Below are positions 1 through 7,241 of a DNA stretch of 13,757 nt, in pieces. A model generated the notes under the pieces. That model was not told the DNA's origin. It did not search any database and worked only from the letters and a program-made list of their open reading frames with translations. Within the stretch, counting starts at the first letter, position 1; each line of letters opens with the position of its first letter. This stretch comes from Spongospora subterranea (taxonomy: Eukaryota > Endomyxa > Phytomyxea > Plasmodiophorida > Plasmodiophoridae), in assembly GCA_900404475.1 (NCBI GenBank), contig OUQQ01000549.1:1-13757 (forward strand), given 5' to 3'. A program made the translations under genes and the position numbers.

Positions 1-118
1 AGGAACACTTAAATGTATCTGTGAGTGACTGCGCACAGCGTTGGATCAATTTTGGATCATTGGATTAATTTGGATCAAAATTGAGTCTACTCGATTTGAC
101 TGTGTCACAGTCATTAGT
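1..118. repeat. Short GGATCA-type repeats and a small palindrome
   Basis: Between about 41 and 86 the hexamer GGATCA or close variants recur several times, separated by AT-rich spacers. At 98-112 there is a perfect 7+1+7 palindrome (GACTGTG T CACAGTC). It lies just before the inverted-repeat element that starts near 119. No coding potential is evident here. The repeats may be remnants of an older insertion or simple-sequence drift; I cannot tell which. Confidence 0.4.
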
Positions 119-324
119 GTACCGTAGAGGACACAATAAGTCAACGGCTAGTCCGCAGCCCGATTGAGGCCGCAGGTTTTGAAATATGACCCAACCGCGA
201 CGGAGAAAGTTATCAAAAACGCCAAACCCTACCCATCACTCAGTGACTGTATCTTGTTTACAATAAAAACTACACTGCGTAGGAAGGCTGCGCAAAAAAT
301 GACTTATTGTGTCCTCTACGGTAC
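119..324. mobile_element. MITE-like element with 25 bp perfect terminal inverted repeats
   Basis: Positions 119-143 and 300-324 are exact reverse complements over 25 bp. The arms contain CCGTAGAGGACACAATAAG and its complement. Taking 122-321 as the element leaves a TA dinucleotide on both sides (120-121 and 322-323), the target-site duplication typical of Tc1/mariner/pogo transposons. The interior is about 150 bp and has no credible transposase frame; the 66-codon frame across it (164-364) lacks recognisable motifs and runs out of the element. This is the architecture of a non-autonomous, internally deleted DNA transposon. The superfamily is inferred from the TA flank and terminal-repeat style only. 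Confidence 0.7.
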
Positions 325-522
325 CCTATTGTGCGAGTGTCCAAGCATCTCGCGCGGTAGATAAAAGCCACCGTACTGTACGTGGAAGGTGTCTACTGTT
401 GCCACCGGCATGTACAATGATAGCTAATTTCAGACGCAGATGATCATCATCATCTGGAATGGTTATCCGATCTTTCCAGTCAGTATATAAGCCATCGTTA
501 TTTTTCTGACCAGAGCAGTCGT
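325..522. other. Non-coding spacer
   Basis: The stretch lies between the MITE-like element and the first arm of the 79 bp inverted repeat. A short GATGATCATCATCATC simple run lies near 438-453. I see no gene, RNA or regulatory signal that I can support. Confidence 0.4.
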
Positions 523-601
523 ATTTCCAAGTTCACGACCTAAGCTCTCACTCGACTATTATCGCATGGAGTTCGATTCTGTCCTAAACCTGCAGAACCC
601 C
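523..601 (+). repeat. Inverted repeat, left arm (79 bp)
   Basis: This arm matches the reverse complement of 925-1020 with one mismatch, apart from a 17 nt block present only in the right arm. The right arm lies directly downstream of reverse transcriptase motif B of a Penelope-like relic on the minus strand. The arm is therefore probably a piece of the same element, re-inserted or folded back in the opposite direction. The high identity implies a recent event or gene conversion. Confidence 0.85.
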
Positions 602-790
602 AGGATTACAATGCCGAGGTTCTTGTCGGATTGCACAATCTTCACTTCTCGCATCTTCAGAAGAGATTTGAGGGAACAATAGTTAGAATCTGCCTTTTGA
701 CACCTGTAATTGGGAATGGCTTCAGGATGTGCATGCTGCTGGTTCGCATTCGAAGTAGCAGAGTTTTCACTTCATCGGATAAGAGATAAG
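600..790 (-). mobile_element. Penelope-like element relic, N-terminal piece of the reverse transcriptase ORF
   Basis: Reading the minus strand, one frame gives KMREVKIVQSDKNLGIVIL near 605-660. This resembles the conserved 'DKNLG-x-V' block found upstream of the reverse transcriptase core in Penelope-like ORFs. Stop codons lie immediately upstream in this frame, so it is a fragment and not a gene. It ends at the left arm of the inverted repeat. It lies downstream of the RT core piece at 1025-1543 in minus-strand order, which is out of order for one intact element; the locus is therefore rearranged. Family assignment is by motif recall, without a search. Confidence 0.5.
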
Positions 791-924
791 ATTAGGTTTC
801 CAGGTGGATTGACGCCTGAATTTAGCTAGAGTATCGTGTAAGGGAGGTGCATTATCCTGAAATTAATCTATCAGCATGAGACGACGATAGAGGGCTTGTA
901 GTGCTCCTAGATAGTGTCCTGGGT

Positions 925-1020
925 GGGGTTCTGCCGGTTTAGGACAGAATCGAACTCCATGCGATAATAGGTTTAACGGTAAACGAGTCGAGTGAGAGCT
1001 TAGGTCGTGAACTTGGAAAT
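925..1020 (-). repeat. Inverted repeat, right arm (96 bp)
   Basis: This is the reverse-complement partner of 523-601. It carries an extra 17 nt block near 970-986 that includes a GTTTA...TAAAC mini-inverted repeat missing from the left arm. The arms are separated by 323 bp. The arm continues directly from the minus-strand Penelope-like reverse transcriptase frame that ends near 1025. Confidence 0.85.
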
Positions 1021-1024
1021 CGGA

Positions 1025-1543
1025 AATAGGTACAGGTTTGCGTATTGTCCTGCACAGTTGGTACCCGTTGCTATTCCGTCTAGTTGTTGGTAGACGTCTT
1101 GGCAGAATTAAAAATGATTTTGCTGACAGATAAATTTCAGGAAGGCGACTAGATCCGGGTCGCCGGTTTTGAAACCTGGATTGTTCTATACAGCCGTGCC
1201 AAATTCATGTTAGTATACAGCGAAACAATATCGACTGTTACCAAAACGCTATTGGGAGGGGCAAGTTTTCCTTTCAACAGAGGAATCAGGGAGTTCTTGA
1301 GGCTGAAGCTGCAATGGGTGATTGCTGGAGTCGCCAGTCCAGAAAGATGCTAGCCTTAGTCGTGAACCATCTGGTTGCGCCGACGATGGGCCGTCCAGTT
1401 CGTCCTGGTTTGTGTAGTTTGGGAAGAACGTGGAATACTGGTAGCGTTGTATCTGGATCTTTAGGAACTGCTCGATGATCTGTTCGGGGGGCAGCACCCA
1501 TGCCCCTACTTCCATGGGTGCACCAGCGAAGCCTACACAGCAC
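1025..1543 (-). mobile_element. Penelope-like element relic, reverse transcriptase core
   Basis: Several pieces of a reverse transcriptase can be read on the minus strand in shifting frames. About 1400-1430 encodes the block VLPKLHKPG with GRPIV after it, the Penelope-like 'LPK-hHKPG...RPIV' signature. About 1211-1243 encodes VTVDIVSLYTN, RT motif A with its catalytic Asp. About 1027-1076 encodes GIATGTNCAGQYANLY, matching motif B (G-x-A-M-G-T-x-x-A-P-x-x-A-N-L-Y). Upstream, EQFLKIQIQRYQ is in another frame, so there is a frameshift before the LPK block. A further frame change separates motifs A and B, and a stop follows the HF just before motif B. The copy is therefore dead. No GIY-YIG endonuclease is visible. 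The family is recognised from motifs only. Confidence 0.75.
1494..1521. repeat. 9 bp inverted repeat at a strand switch
   Basis: Positions 1494-1502 (GCACCCATG) and 1513-1521 (CATGGGTGC) are perfect inverted repeats with a 10 nt loop. They lie exactly where recognisable coding flips from minus-strand reverse transcriptase (below 1543) to a plus-strand helical reading frame (above 1521). They probably mark the junction of head-to-head element fragments. Confidence 0.5.
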
Positions 1544-2038
1544 GCTGCAGAACTACGCCAAACGTCTCGTAGCCCTACATTGTAAACAAACCGTCATCAA
1601 CCTGAAGCTGAACACCCTGGCCGAAGATAGACAACTCCTCAGGATTCCAGCTTCCGAACTAAAGGCCTTTGAAAATTACAAGAAGGGACTACCGCTTGCC
1701 GACATCACGACAGCACAGCGAGACATTCCGCATTCCTCAAAAGCAAATTGGCCCTCCTCAACAGCCAATTTACCAACGTCGAAGCAGACATCATCGCTCT
1801 CACCGAAACGAATCGCAACTTGATCTCAAATATGTTACAGGCAGCCAACATTCAACCCCTTCCAAGCGATGAAAACCAATGGAGCGTCCAACACGACGAG
1901 GAATTCACCAATCACCTCCACTCGCTGATGACCCCCATTAAAATCGAATTCGCCAAAAGGGCCGCCCTTCACGCCGCCAAGGCTGAACAGCACAACGAAC
2001 TCGAGCTGAGCGTGAGGCAGCACTTGATGCCCCATTAA
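1521..2038 (+). mobile_element. Probable N-terminal region of a Penelope-like ORF, degraded
   Basis: Two plus-strand frames join into a plausible protein with one frame change near 1720-1735. The first part is a basic helical stretch (for example LQNYAKRLVALHCKQTVINL). The second part runs from about 1733 to the TAA at 2036-2038 and is rich in Asn, Gln, Glu and Leu (for example LLNSQFTNVEADIIALTETN). The composition, helical periodicity and position beside Penelope-like reverse transcriptase pieces suggest the poorly conserved N-terminal part of such an ORF. It has no diagnostic motif, so it could instead be another decayed gene. It points away from the minus-strand RT core. Confidence 0.4.
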
Positions 2039-2064
2039 TCGTGACGCAAAGGATTTTGAATAAT

Positions 2065-2510
2065 TTACTTAAGGGCTAAGACGTCGAGATGTCTACAGTT
2101 CCATATACTTGATAGAGGAAGGAGTCGAGTAGCCGCGTGCTTCGAGACGATAATACAGCAGATGGAAGTGCTTGCACGGTTCTTTTCTGTTGTATTATGT
2201 CGGCAAATGCGAATTAATTCTCCTTTGATGAATCCTCGTAGAGTAGCGACTGGATGGCATGACGATGGTGGTAGAAATTGGAAATTACTAATGGATTTGG
2301 TGTAAGACTCGAACTCGATGCGATTGGTTTTTTGAATCTTATAGATGTGGAGATCTAGGAAATCAATAGCATGGGAATCGGAGTTTAAAGTGATTTCAAT
2401 TCATGCAGCGTGGCGAATCGATCTTCGTCACCTAGGTGGCGTAATCACTATACCATCGAAGGTGGACAAGACACATTCATTTAAAACATACCCGCCATTC
2501 AACAAAATTT
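2065..2510 (-). mobile_element. Penelope-like element relic, C-terminal half of the reverse transcriptase
   Basis: On the minus strand a continuous frame from about 2400 down to a TAA at 2065 includes SDSHAIDFLDLHIYK, then FLPPSSCHPVATLRGFIKGE and LIRICRHN. This order (hhDFLDhhhhK ... S-x-H-P ... hGh ... hRhCR) is the region that follows RT motif C in Penelope-like proteins. Just upstream, in other frames, are a possible motif C remnant (STFDGIVITPP, with Gly where the second catalytic Asp belongs) and DRFATLHEL. In-frame stops and frameshifts show the copy is dead. It is a separate piece from the core at 1025-1543. Confidence 0.7.
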
Positions 2511-2694
2511 TTCGCGATTAACTGGTGTCAACAAACAACAGCATAGACTATATAGTATTTGGGAAAACGGCCAAAGAGGCGCATTTGTCATGACTCTATT
2601 ATCAATGACCCTTAGAATACCTCTGTATATAATACAATGTGCGTGATTGGACGGCTCAGTTCGATCAACAAACGTGTTTACCCCTGTATATTCG
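2511..2694. promoter_or_regulatory. AT-rich stretch with TATA-like sequence upstream of the first ZIP gene
   Basis: A TATATAATA-type sequence lies at about 2625-2633 and another TATATAGTA at about 2549. An inverted CCAAT (ATTGG) lies near 2645. These could serve the zinc transporter starting at 3054, with the following pyrimidine-rich tract in its 5' leader. The sites are short, and their use is inferred from position only. Confidence 0.25.
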
Positions 2695-2858
2695 TTCTCT
2701 CTCTTGTCTCCGCTCTTCGTCCGTCTTTCACTCTTCTATCCGCTCTCCCTCCTTCGTTCTCACCCCTCTTCCCGCTTTCTTCCACCCTTCTCGCTCTTCT
2801 CTTCCGCTCTTCTTCCGTCCTTCTAATTCTTCTCTCCGCGCTTCTTCGGCCTTCCTAC
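2695..2858 (+). repeat. Pyrimidine-rich tract (degenerate CTCTTC/CCGT repeats)
   Basis: For about 165 bp the plus strand is almost purely C and T, with irregular repeats built on TCTTC, CGCTCT and CCGTC. Reading frames through it are long only because pyrimidine tracts lack stops, and they give low-complexity Ser/Leu/Phe/Pro strings. It lies about 195 bp upstream of the first ZIP start codon and may lie in its promoter or 5' leader. Its purine-rich complement could form triplex DNA; that is inference. Confidence 0.85.
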
Positions 2859-3053
2859 CATCACTACAGCGTATAGTCCTAACAGCATTGTTTGTAATAA
2901 TCGGGCCAAATCAGATAATGCCCGAAGCAGTTGCATGAGCTCTCGTCGGGAATGCGAGCCCACAAGGGTTTCCAGTAGTAAAACTGCGCGGACTACCTTT
3001 TGAGGGAAACTAGTCAATTGAGCTTCAATTTCGCTAAATATTCGGTGTTTGTC

Positions 3054-4061
3054 ATGACGGATTTCTTAGGAATTGCTCTGGTGTTGATAATTCCTTTCGG
3101 TTATGCTGGAACAACATGCGGACGTTCTCATGGTCATAACCCGGAGAGTGGTTCTGATCCTCAGTGGCATGTGTACCTTACCGCCATCGTTTCGTCAATG
3201 CTGGTCCCATTTGTATCGTTCTTGGGCATGCTCGCAGTCAAGTTTTTTAGGGTCAATGCGAAAACTTCCCTCCCGATCCTGGTCAAATTCGGAGCTGGGA
3301 CCATGATCAGCTCTGCATTGCTTGGATTCTTACCAGAAGCTTTTGAAGTGCCACATACGGAATCAGGCCTACATTCTGAATCAGGCCATACACATGGTTT
3401 TAACCTGATTGGCTTCACGGTCCTTTCCGGAGTTATTTGTGCGCTTGTCTTCGAAGTTTTAGTCCACAGCATTTCCAGTCACGAACATGGACACGCACAC
3501 GGCGATGGATGCAAAATCGACCGGAGCGCAAAACCGTTTACGGAATCTGGTGATAACGAGTTAACCGTAGTCGCTTCCACTCCATGCGATTCCACAAAAT
3601 TGGAATCAATGGCGTGGAATATTTTGATCAGCGACGCGCTTCATAACATCGTCGACGGCCTTTTGATCGGAGTCGCATTCATGTCAACAATCAGTAATGG
3701 ATTTCAGACCACGTTACTAGTCATCTTGCATGAGCTGCCGCAGGAGGTTGCCGAGCTTTGTATCCTGTTGCATGCTGGTTGGCCAATGCGGAAAGCAATT
3801 ATCAGGAACGCAGGGTCGACGTTGACTATTGTTTTCGGAACAATAATCGGTTTGACCGTCGGATCGGCATTCAGCAACGTTTCGAAGTACTTCATGGCGT
3901 TCGTGGGCGGACAGTTCTTATATATCGCTTTGGGACAGTTATTGCCGTCAATTCCGCATGAGACATCGAGAACAATCAAGATCATGTCCAGTGTCGCTTT
4001 CTTTTTCGGCATCTTGCTCTTCGGTGTAACTGCCTTCATATTTCCGCATTCTCATGTGTAA
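3054..4061 (+). CDS. ZIP (SLC39, LIV-1-like) zinc transporter, copy 1, intronless
   Basis: This encodes a 335-residue multi-pass metal transporter, expected to move Zn2+ (or a related divalent ion) into the cytosol across a plasma or organelle membrane. Residues 1-19 look like a signal peptide. Hydrophobic segments lie at about 40-64, 74-95, 117-139, 187-210, 218-240, 251-271, 280-299 and 310-330, giving the eight-segment ZIP fold. Residues 141-153 form a His-rich loop (SSHEHGHAHGDGC) between segments 3 and 4. Segment 4 carries HNIVDG (197-202) and segment 5 carries HELPQE (226-231), the metal-site motifs. LPEAFE lies at 93-98. The canonical LIV-1 motif is HExPHExGD; here it reads HELPQEVAE. 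I chose the first in-frame ATG, which begins the signal peptide. There is no intron, unlike the neighbouring oxidase. It is paralogous to the minus-strand gene at 12436. Exact substrate and membrane are not determined by sequence. Confidence 0.93.
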   Translation: MTDFLGIALVLIIPFGYAGTTCGRSHGHNPESGSDPQWHVYLTAIVSSMLVPFVSFLGMLAVKFFRVNAKTSLPILVKFGAGTMISSALLGFLPEAFEVPHTESGLHSESGHTHGFNLIGFTVLSGVICALVFEVLVHSISSHEHGHAHGDGCKIDRSAKPFTESGDNELTVVASTPCDSTKLESMAWNILISDALHNIVDGLLIGVAFMSTISNGFQTTLLVILHELPQEVAELCILLHAGWPMRKAIIRNAGSTLTIVFGTIIGLTVGSAFSNVSKYFMAFVGGQFLYIALGQLLPSIPHETSRTIKIMSSVAFFFGILLFGVTAFIFPHSHV

Positions 4062-4462
4062 TCAAGTTCCCAGTCGTCGTTCAGTTTTTATCTGGCGTTC
4101 AATCCAGCAATTTGTTTCGAATTGTTTGTTTGATCATTGCGTAAGTAATAAACTTGTCACTGCTCTGTATGCGGCTTTCTGTAGAGATTATCAATGTAGT
4201 ATTGTCGTTGAAGTACAAGACACTAGATTCTGCCATTGTCAACGCCCTGCGCCCGCTTACGGTCTTATCTGGTCGTATGTAAAGGGGGCCGGGCCCAGTT
4301 GCTGTGTACAGTATCCAATGAAAACTTGTGACCGCTGGGGTAAACTAGTGTTACGTAACCCACTAATCGATTTCTGGTCCCGCATTTGATCGCCACTTGG
4401 AAATTTTCCTCATAAGTTCTACCCTGCTGTGCTCAGATTTAACAAATCACAGCTCAGATCAT
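4062..4462 (+). other. Spacer between the first ZIP gene and the acyl-CoA oxidase
   Basis: These 401 bp hold the 3' untranslated region of the transporter and whatever promoter the oxidase uses. A GC-rich palindromic patch (GGGCCGGGCCC) lies near 4287-4297. Frames through the region have no similarity I recognise. The short gap between same-strand genes suggests compact packing here. Confidence 0.5.
4147..4152 (+). terminator. Polyadenylation signal AATAAA
   Basis: A canonical AATAAA hexamer lies 85 bp after the stop codon of the first ZIP gene, a normal 3' UTR distance. It is the only exact AATAAA I noted close behind either plus-strand gene. Confidence 0.6.
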
Positions 4463-7241
4463 ATGAGTCGGCGTCTGCAGACCGTGGTTGGGCAATGCCA
4501 ACAAGAGGAACAGGAGGAACAAATATCTGCCAATGCCGCCTCGGCACTTTTCGGCCCCTCTGCCCAGACTCTTGCCGCCATTCGACGACACCTTCCTGCG
4601 GTAGTTCGTGAAGCACTCCCTTTCTCTGGGATCAAGCTATCAAAAGATCTGACCTTCGATACCAATCTTATGTGGCAGGTATTGCCTAGTTAGTGGCCAC
4701 CTGTTTTCAAGAAGTGATTTGCTATTTTCAGACGTTGGATGTTTATTATCTTGACGTTCGCAAAGCTGCTTTCGAAGTTCTTTGCAATCATCCGGTTTTG
4801 CAGCCGAAGCATACCATTGGCTTGCCATTAGTTGAACAGCGTGCCATAGTCGTCTCGCAAATGAAAGTTTTTGCAGAATGTAAATTCTTCCGGTTCCAAG
4901 AAATATACGAGTATGCATTTTACGTTGGTTGTTCCCAATTTTTTACAGTACTGATTATCAGGAATCCAATTCGATGGCTTACTTGCGTTGAACTCCTATA
5001 CTACCATGGTATCACGTTAGCAACAAAGTTCGGGGTGAATTTTGGTAAGCTTTTTGAAAAGCGTTATCAATTCGTTCCAAGATTTTCAATTCAGGGCTTT
5101 TTGGTGGTAAGTGGCTACTTTTCTGACGTTGAGAAGTAACGACTAGTTTAAATTCTTTGAAGGGACTATGATGAATCTTGGCAGCGATGCTCAGCGTATA
5201 CAGTATGGCGATGACATCGCCAATATGACTATGCTAGGTGATTATTTGACCGATTAATCAGTGCCATGGTTTTGAGGTTAATGTAGGCGCCTTTGGTTTG
5301 ACTGAGCTCGGGCATGGATCAAACGCGCGGGATATCGAAACGATATCTACATATGACAGTTCGACAGAAGAATTCATCCTTAACACCCCAACGGAAACGG
5401 CTCAGAAAATTTTTATCGGAAACCTTGCATGTCATGGTAATCACGCCGCTGTTTTTGCTCAGGTTTGAACAGAACTTGAATCGAGGCCTGTTCAAAAACT
5501 GTTTTTAGTTGATCGTTAATGGCGTGCATCATGGTGTTCACGTTTTTGTCGTTAAGCTTCGCGAGGGGGACGGCACATTGTCTAAAGGTGTTCGCATTCA
5601 AGATTGCGGAATTAAATCCGGCCTTCAAGGTATTAACAAGGAACTAGCGCCCGAAATTAATCACAGATCCAACCTTAGGCGTTGATAACGGAAGATTATG
5701 GCTGGACAACAAACGGGTACCACGCGACGCGCTTCTTCAGCGGTTTGGAGCTGTTACTCCCGAGGGCAAATATGTTTCAGATATTGCTCATAACGGTATC
5801 CGTTTCACCACTATGATCGGGGCCTTAGTATCTGGACGTATAGCCGTTGCACAGGTTTGCTTTGTTTACAATTTTCAGCAAAACCGCTAACTACGTAACA
5901 TCAGGGTGCGGTGAATATTGCGAAAGTTTGCCTTACTATTGCGGTTCGTTATTCTTTGACCAGGAGGCAGTTTGGTCCTTCTGGGCAAAAAGAAGTCCCT
6001 CTAATGGGGTATCTCAGCCATCAGCGTCGTCTTCTTCCTCTCGTCGCCAAGGCGTATGCGCTGCAGTTTGCCCTCAATTACGCGAAAGACATTTTCGGGA
6101 ATGGTCAGGATCCTGAAGCATGTGTTTACATCCTCTAAACAAGATACAGATCCCGATCCAAAGGAACTCCACATTCTAGCGGCCTCGTTGAAGCCAGCTG
6201 CTACTTGGTTTCGTACGAAAGTTGCCCAGGAATGTCGAGAGGCCACCGGTGGTTTGGGCTTCATGGCTTGCAATCGGATTGGACCTCTAATGAATGATGC
6301 TAATATTGACGTAACGTGGGAAGGTGAATACAATTGGTTTTTCTTCGTGAGTTATCAATTATCAACCGTGTTCTCTTTTAGGTGACAATAATGTTCTGCT
6401 TCAACAAGTTGCGACGTCTTTGCTTAAAGAGTTCAGAATGCAAGTCAACTCCGGCCGTGGTGTGTTGGGAGGTTAATTCGAAAAAGGTCATCCATAACTT
6501 GAACTATTTAGGCTTTGTCGGCATGCTGTCCTTTTTCGCTCAACAGCTTAATATGGAAGTGCGAGATACCAATCCGATCACGAAATCGAGGTCATCTGAA
6601 TCACATCTCCGCGACGCTGACTTTTTCCGTCACGCCATGGAATATAGAGAAGCGCGTTTACTCAGAGCGCTTGTTCACAAATTAAATCGGTACGTGCTAA
6701 TGTTCTTCGAAAATCAAGTATGTTTATATGATTTCAGGTTTTCGAATCTTGATTCTTTCGATGCCTGGAATCGATGTCTCGATCTCGTCAACGAACTGGG
6801 GAAAGCTCATATTGATCGCGTTGTTATTGTCCAGTTTACGGCCGCTGTTGAGGCCGCCGATCCAAGTTTGAAGCCAATGCTGCACACATTATGCGCATTA
6901 CATTCTTTATGGGTTATTCAAGGTATTTAGGTGTATCGAGAGCAATGAGCACGGCGTGACAGTTTTCTGGCAGAAAACATGGGGTTCTTCATGACTTTCA
7001 ACTACTTTAGCCAATTGAAAGTCAAAGCTATTTGGAATGAGATTAACCGTTTACTTGCGGCACTGCGTCCCTATGCGGATAAACTAGTGGACGGTTTCGG
7101 GATTCCGGAAAAGGTATCTTCTGTGACCGATTTCGCCTCAGCAAATAATATTTGGGATTTCAGCTTATTGATGCACCCATTGCTGGAGACTGGGTCAAAG
7201 CGTATAGCTACCCTCAAGTTCCTAACGGTGCAGGCCGTTGA
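4463..7241 (+). CDS. Peroxisomal acyl-CoA oxidase, 15 exons, 695 residues
   Basis: It encodes the FAD-dependent enzyme that makes trans-2-enoyl-CoA and H2O2 in the first step of peroxisomal beta-oxidation. I joined exons 4463-4678, 4732-4910, 4962-5044, 5095-5106, 5163-5237, 5287-5462, 5509-5629, 5679-5854, 5905-6103, 6144-6323, 6382-6471, 6512-6689, 6738-6922, 6974-7113 and 7164-7241. All introns are GT-AG, 40-58 bp, and the exons sum to 2088 nt, an exact 696 codons. Visible motifs: FAD/substrate loop TELGHGSN (194-201), DCG...GLQGVDNGR (279-293), RRQFGP (366-371), ECREATGGLGF (442-452), and TWEGDNNVLLQQ (470-481) with the expected catalytic base Glu472; the C-terminal oxidase domain ends in APIAGDW (674-680). 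Length fits the family (about 660-700). RLQTVVGQC at 4-12 resembles a PTS2 peroxisomal signal; the C-terminus (GAGR) is not a PTS1. The sequence looks closer to plant ACX2/ACX3 and bacterial forms than animal ACOX1, from memory. Confidence 0.94.
5095..5106 (+). other. 12 nt micro-exon of the acyl-CoA oxidase gene
   Basis: These 12 nt complete one Gly codon, encode Leu-Phe-Gly and start the next Gly codon, within the conserved GVNFGLFGGT loop (residues 156-165). It is flanked by a 50 bp intron ending in TTCAATTCAG and a 56 bp intron starting GTAAGT. Neither flanking intron is a multiple of three, so skipping either boundary breaks the frame; skipping the whole 12 nt exon would keep it and delete four residues. 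Confidence 0.85.

Noticed and set aside
164..364. 66-codon plus-strand frame
   Set aside because: It spans the MITE-like element and its right terminal repeat, does not match any transposase motif, and appears to be chance.
2637..2938. 79- and 99-codon plus-strand frames
   Set aside because: They run through the pyrimidine-rich tract, which lacks stop codons for compositional reasons; the products are low complexity.
4911..4948. 38 bp intron alternative ending at TTTTTTACAG in the acyl-CoA oxidase
   Set aside because: It shifts the frame and meets a stop; the acceptor at 4961 (51 bp intron) restores the conserved reading NPIRWLTCVE and the rest of the enzyme.
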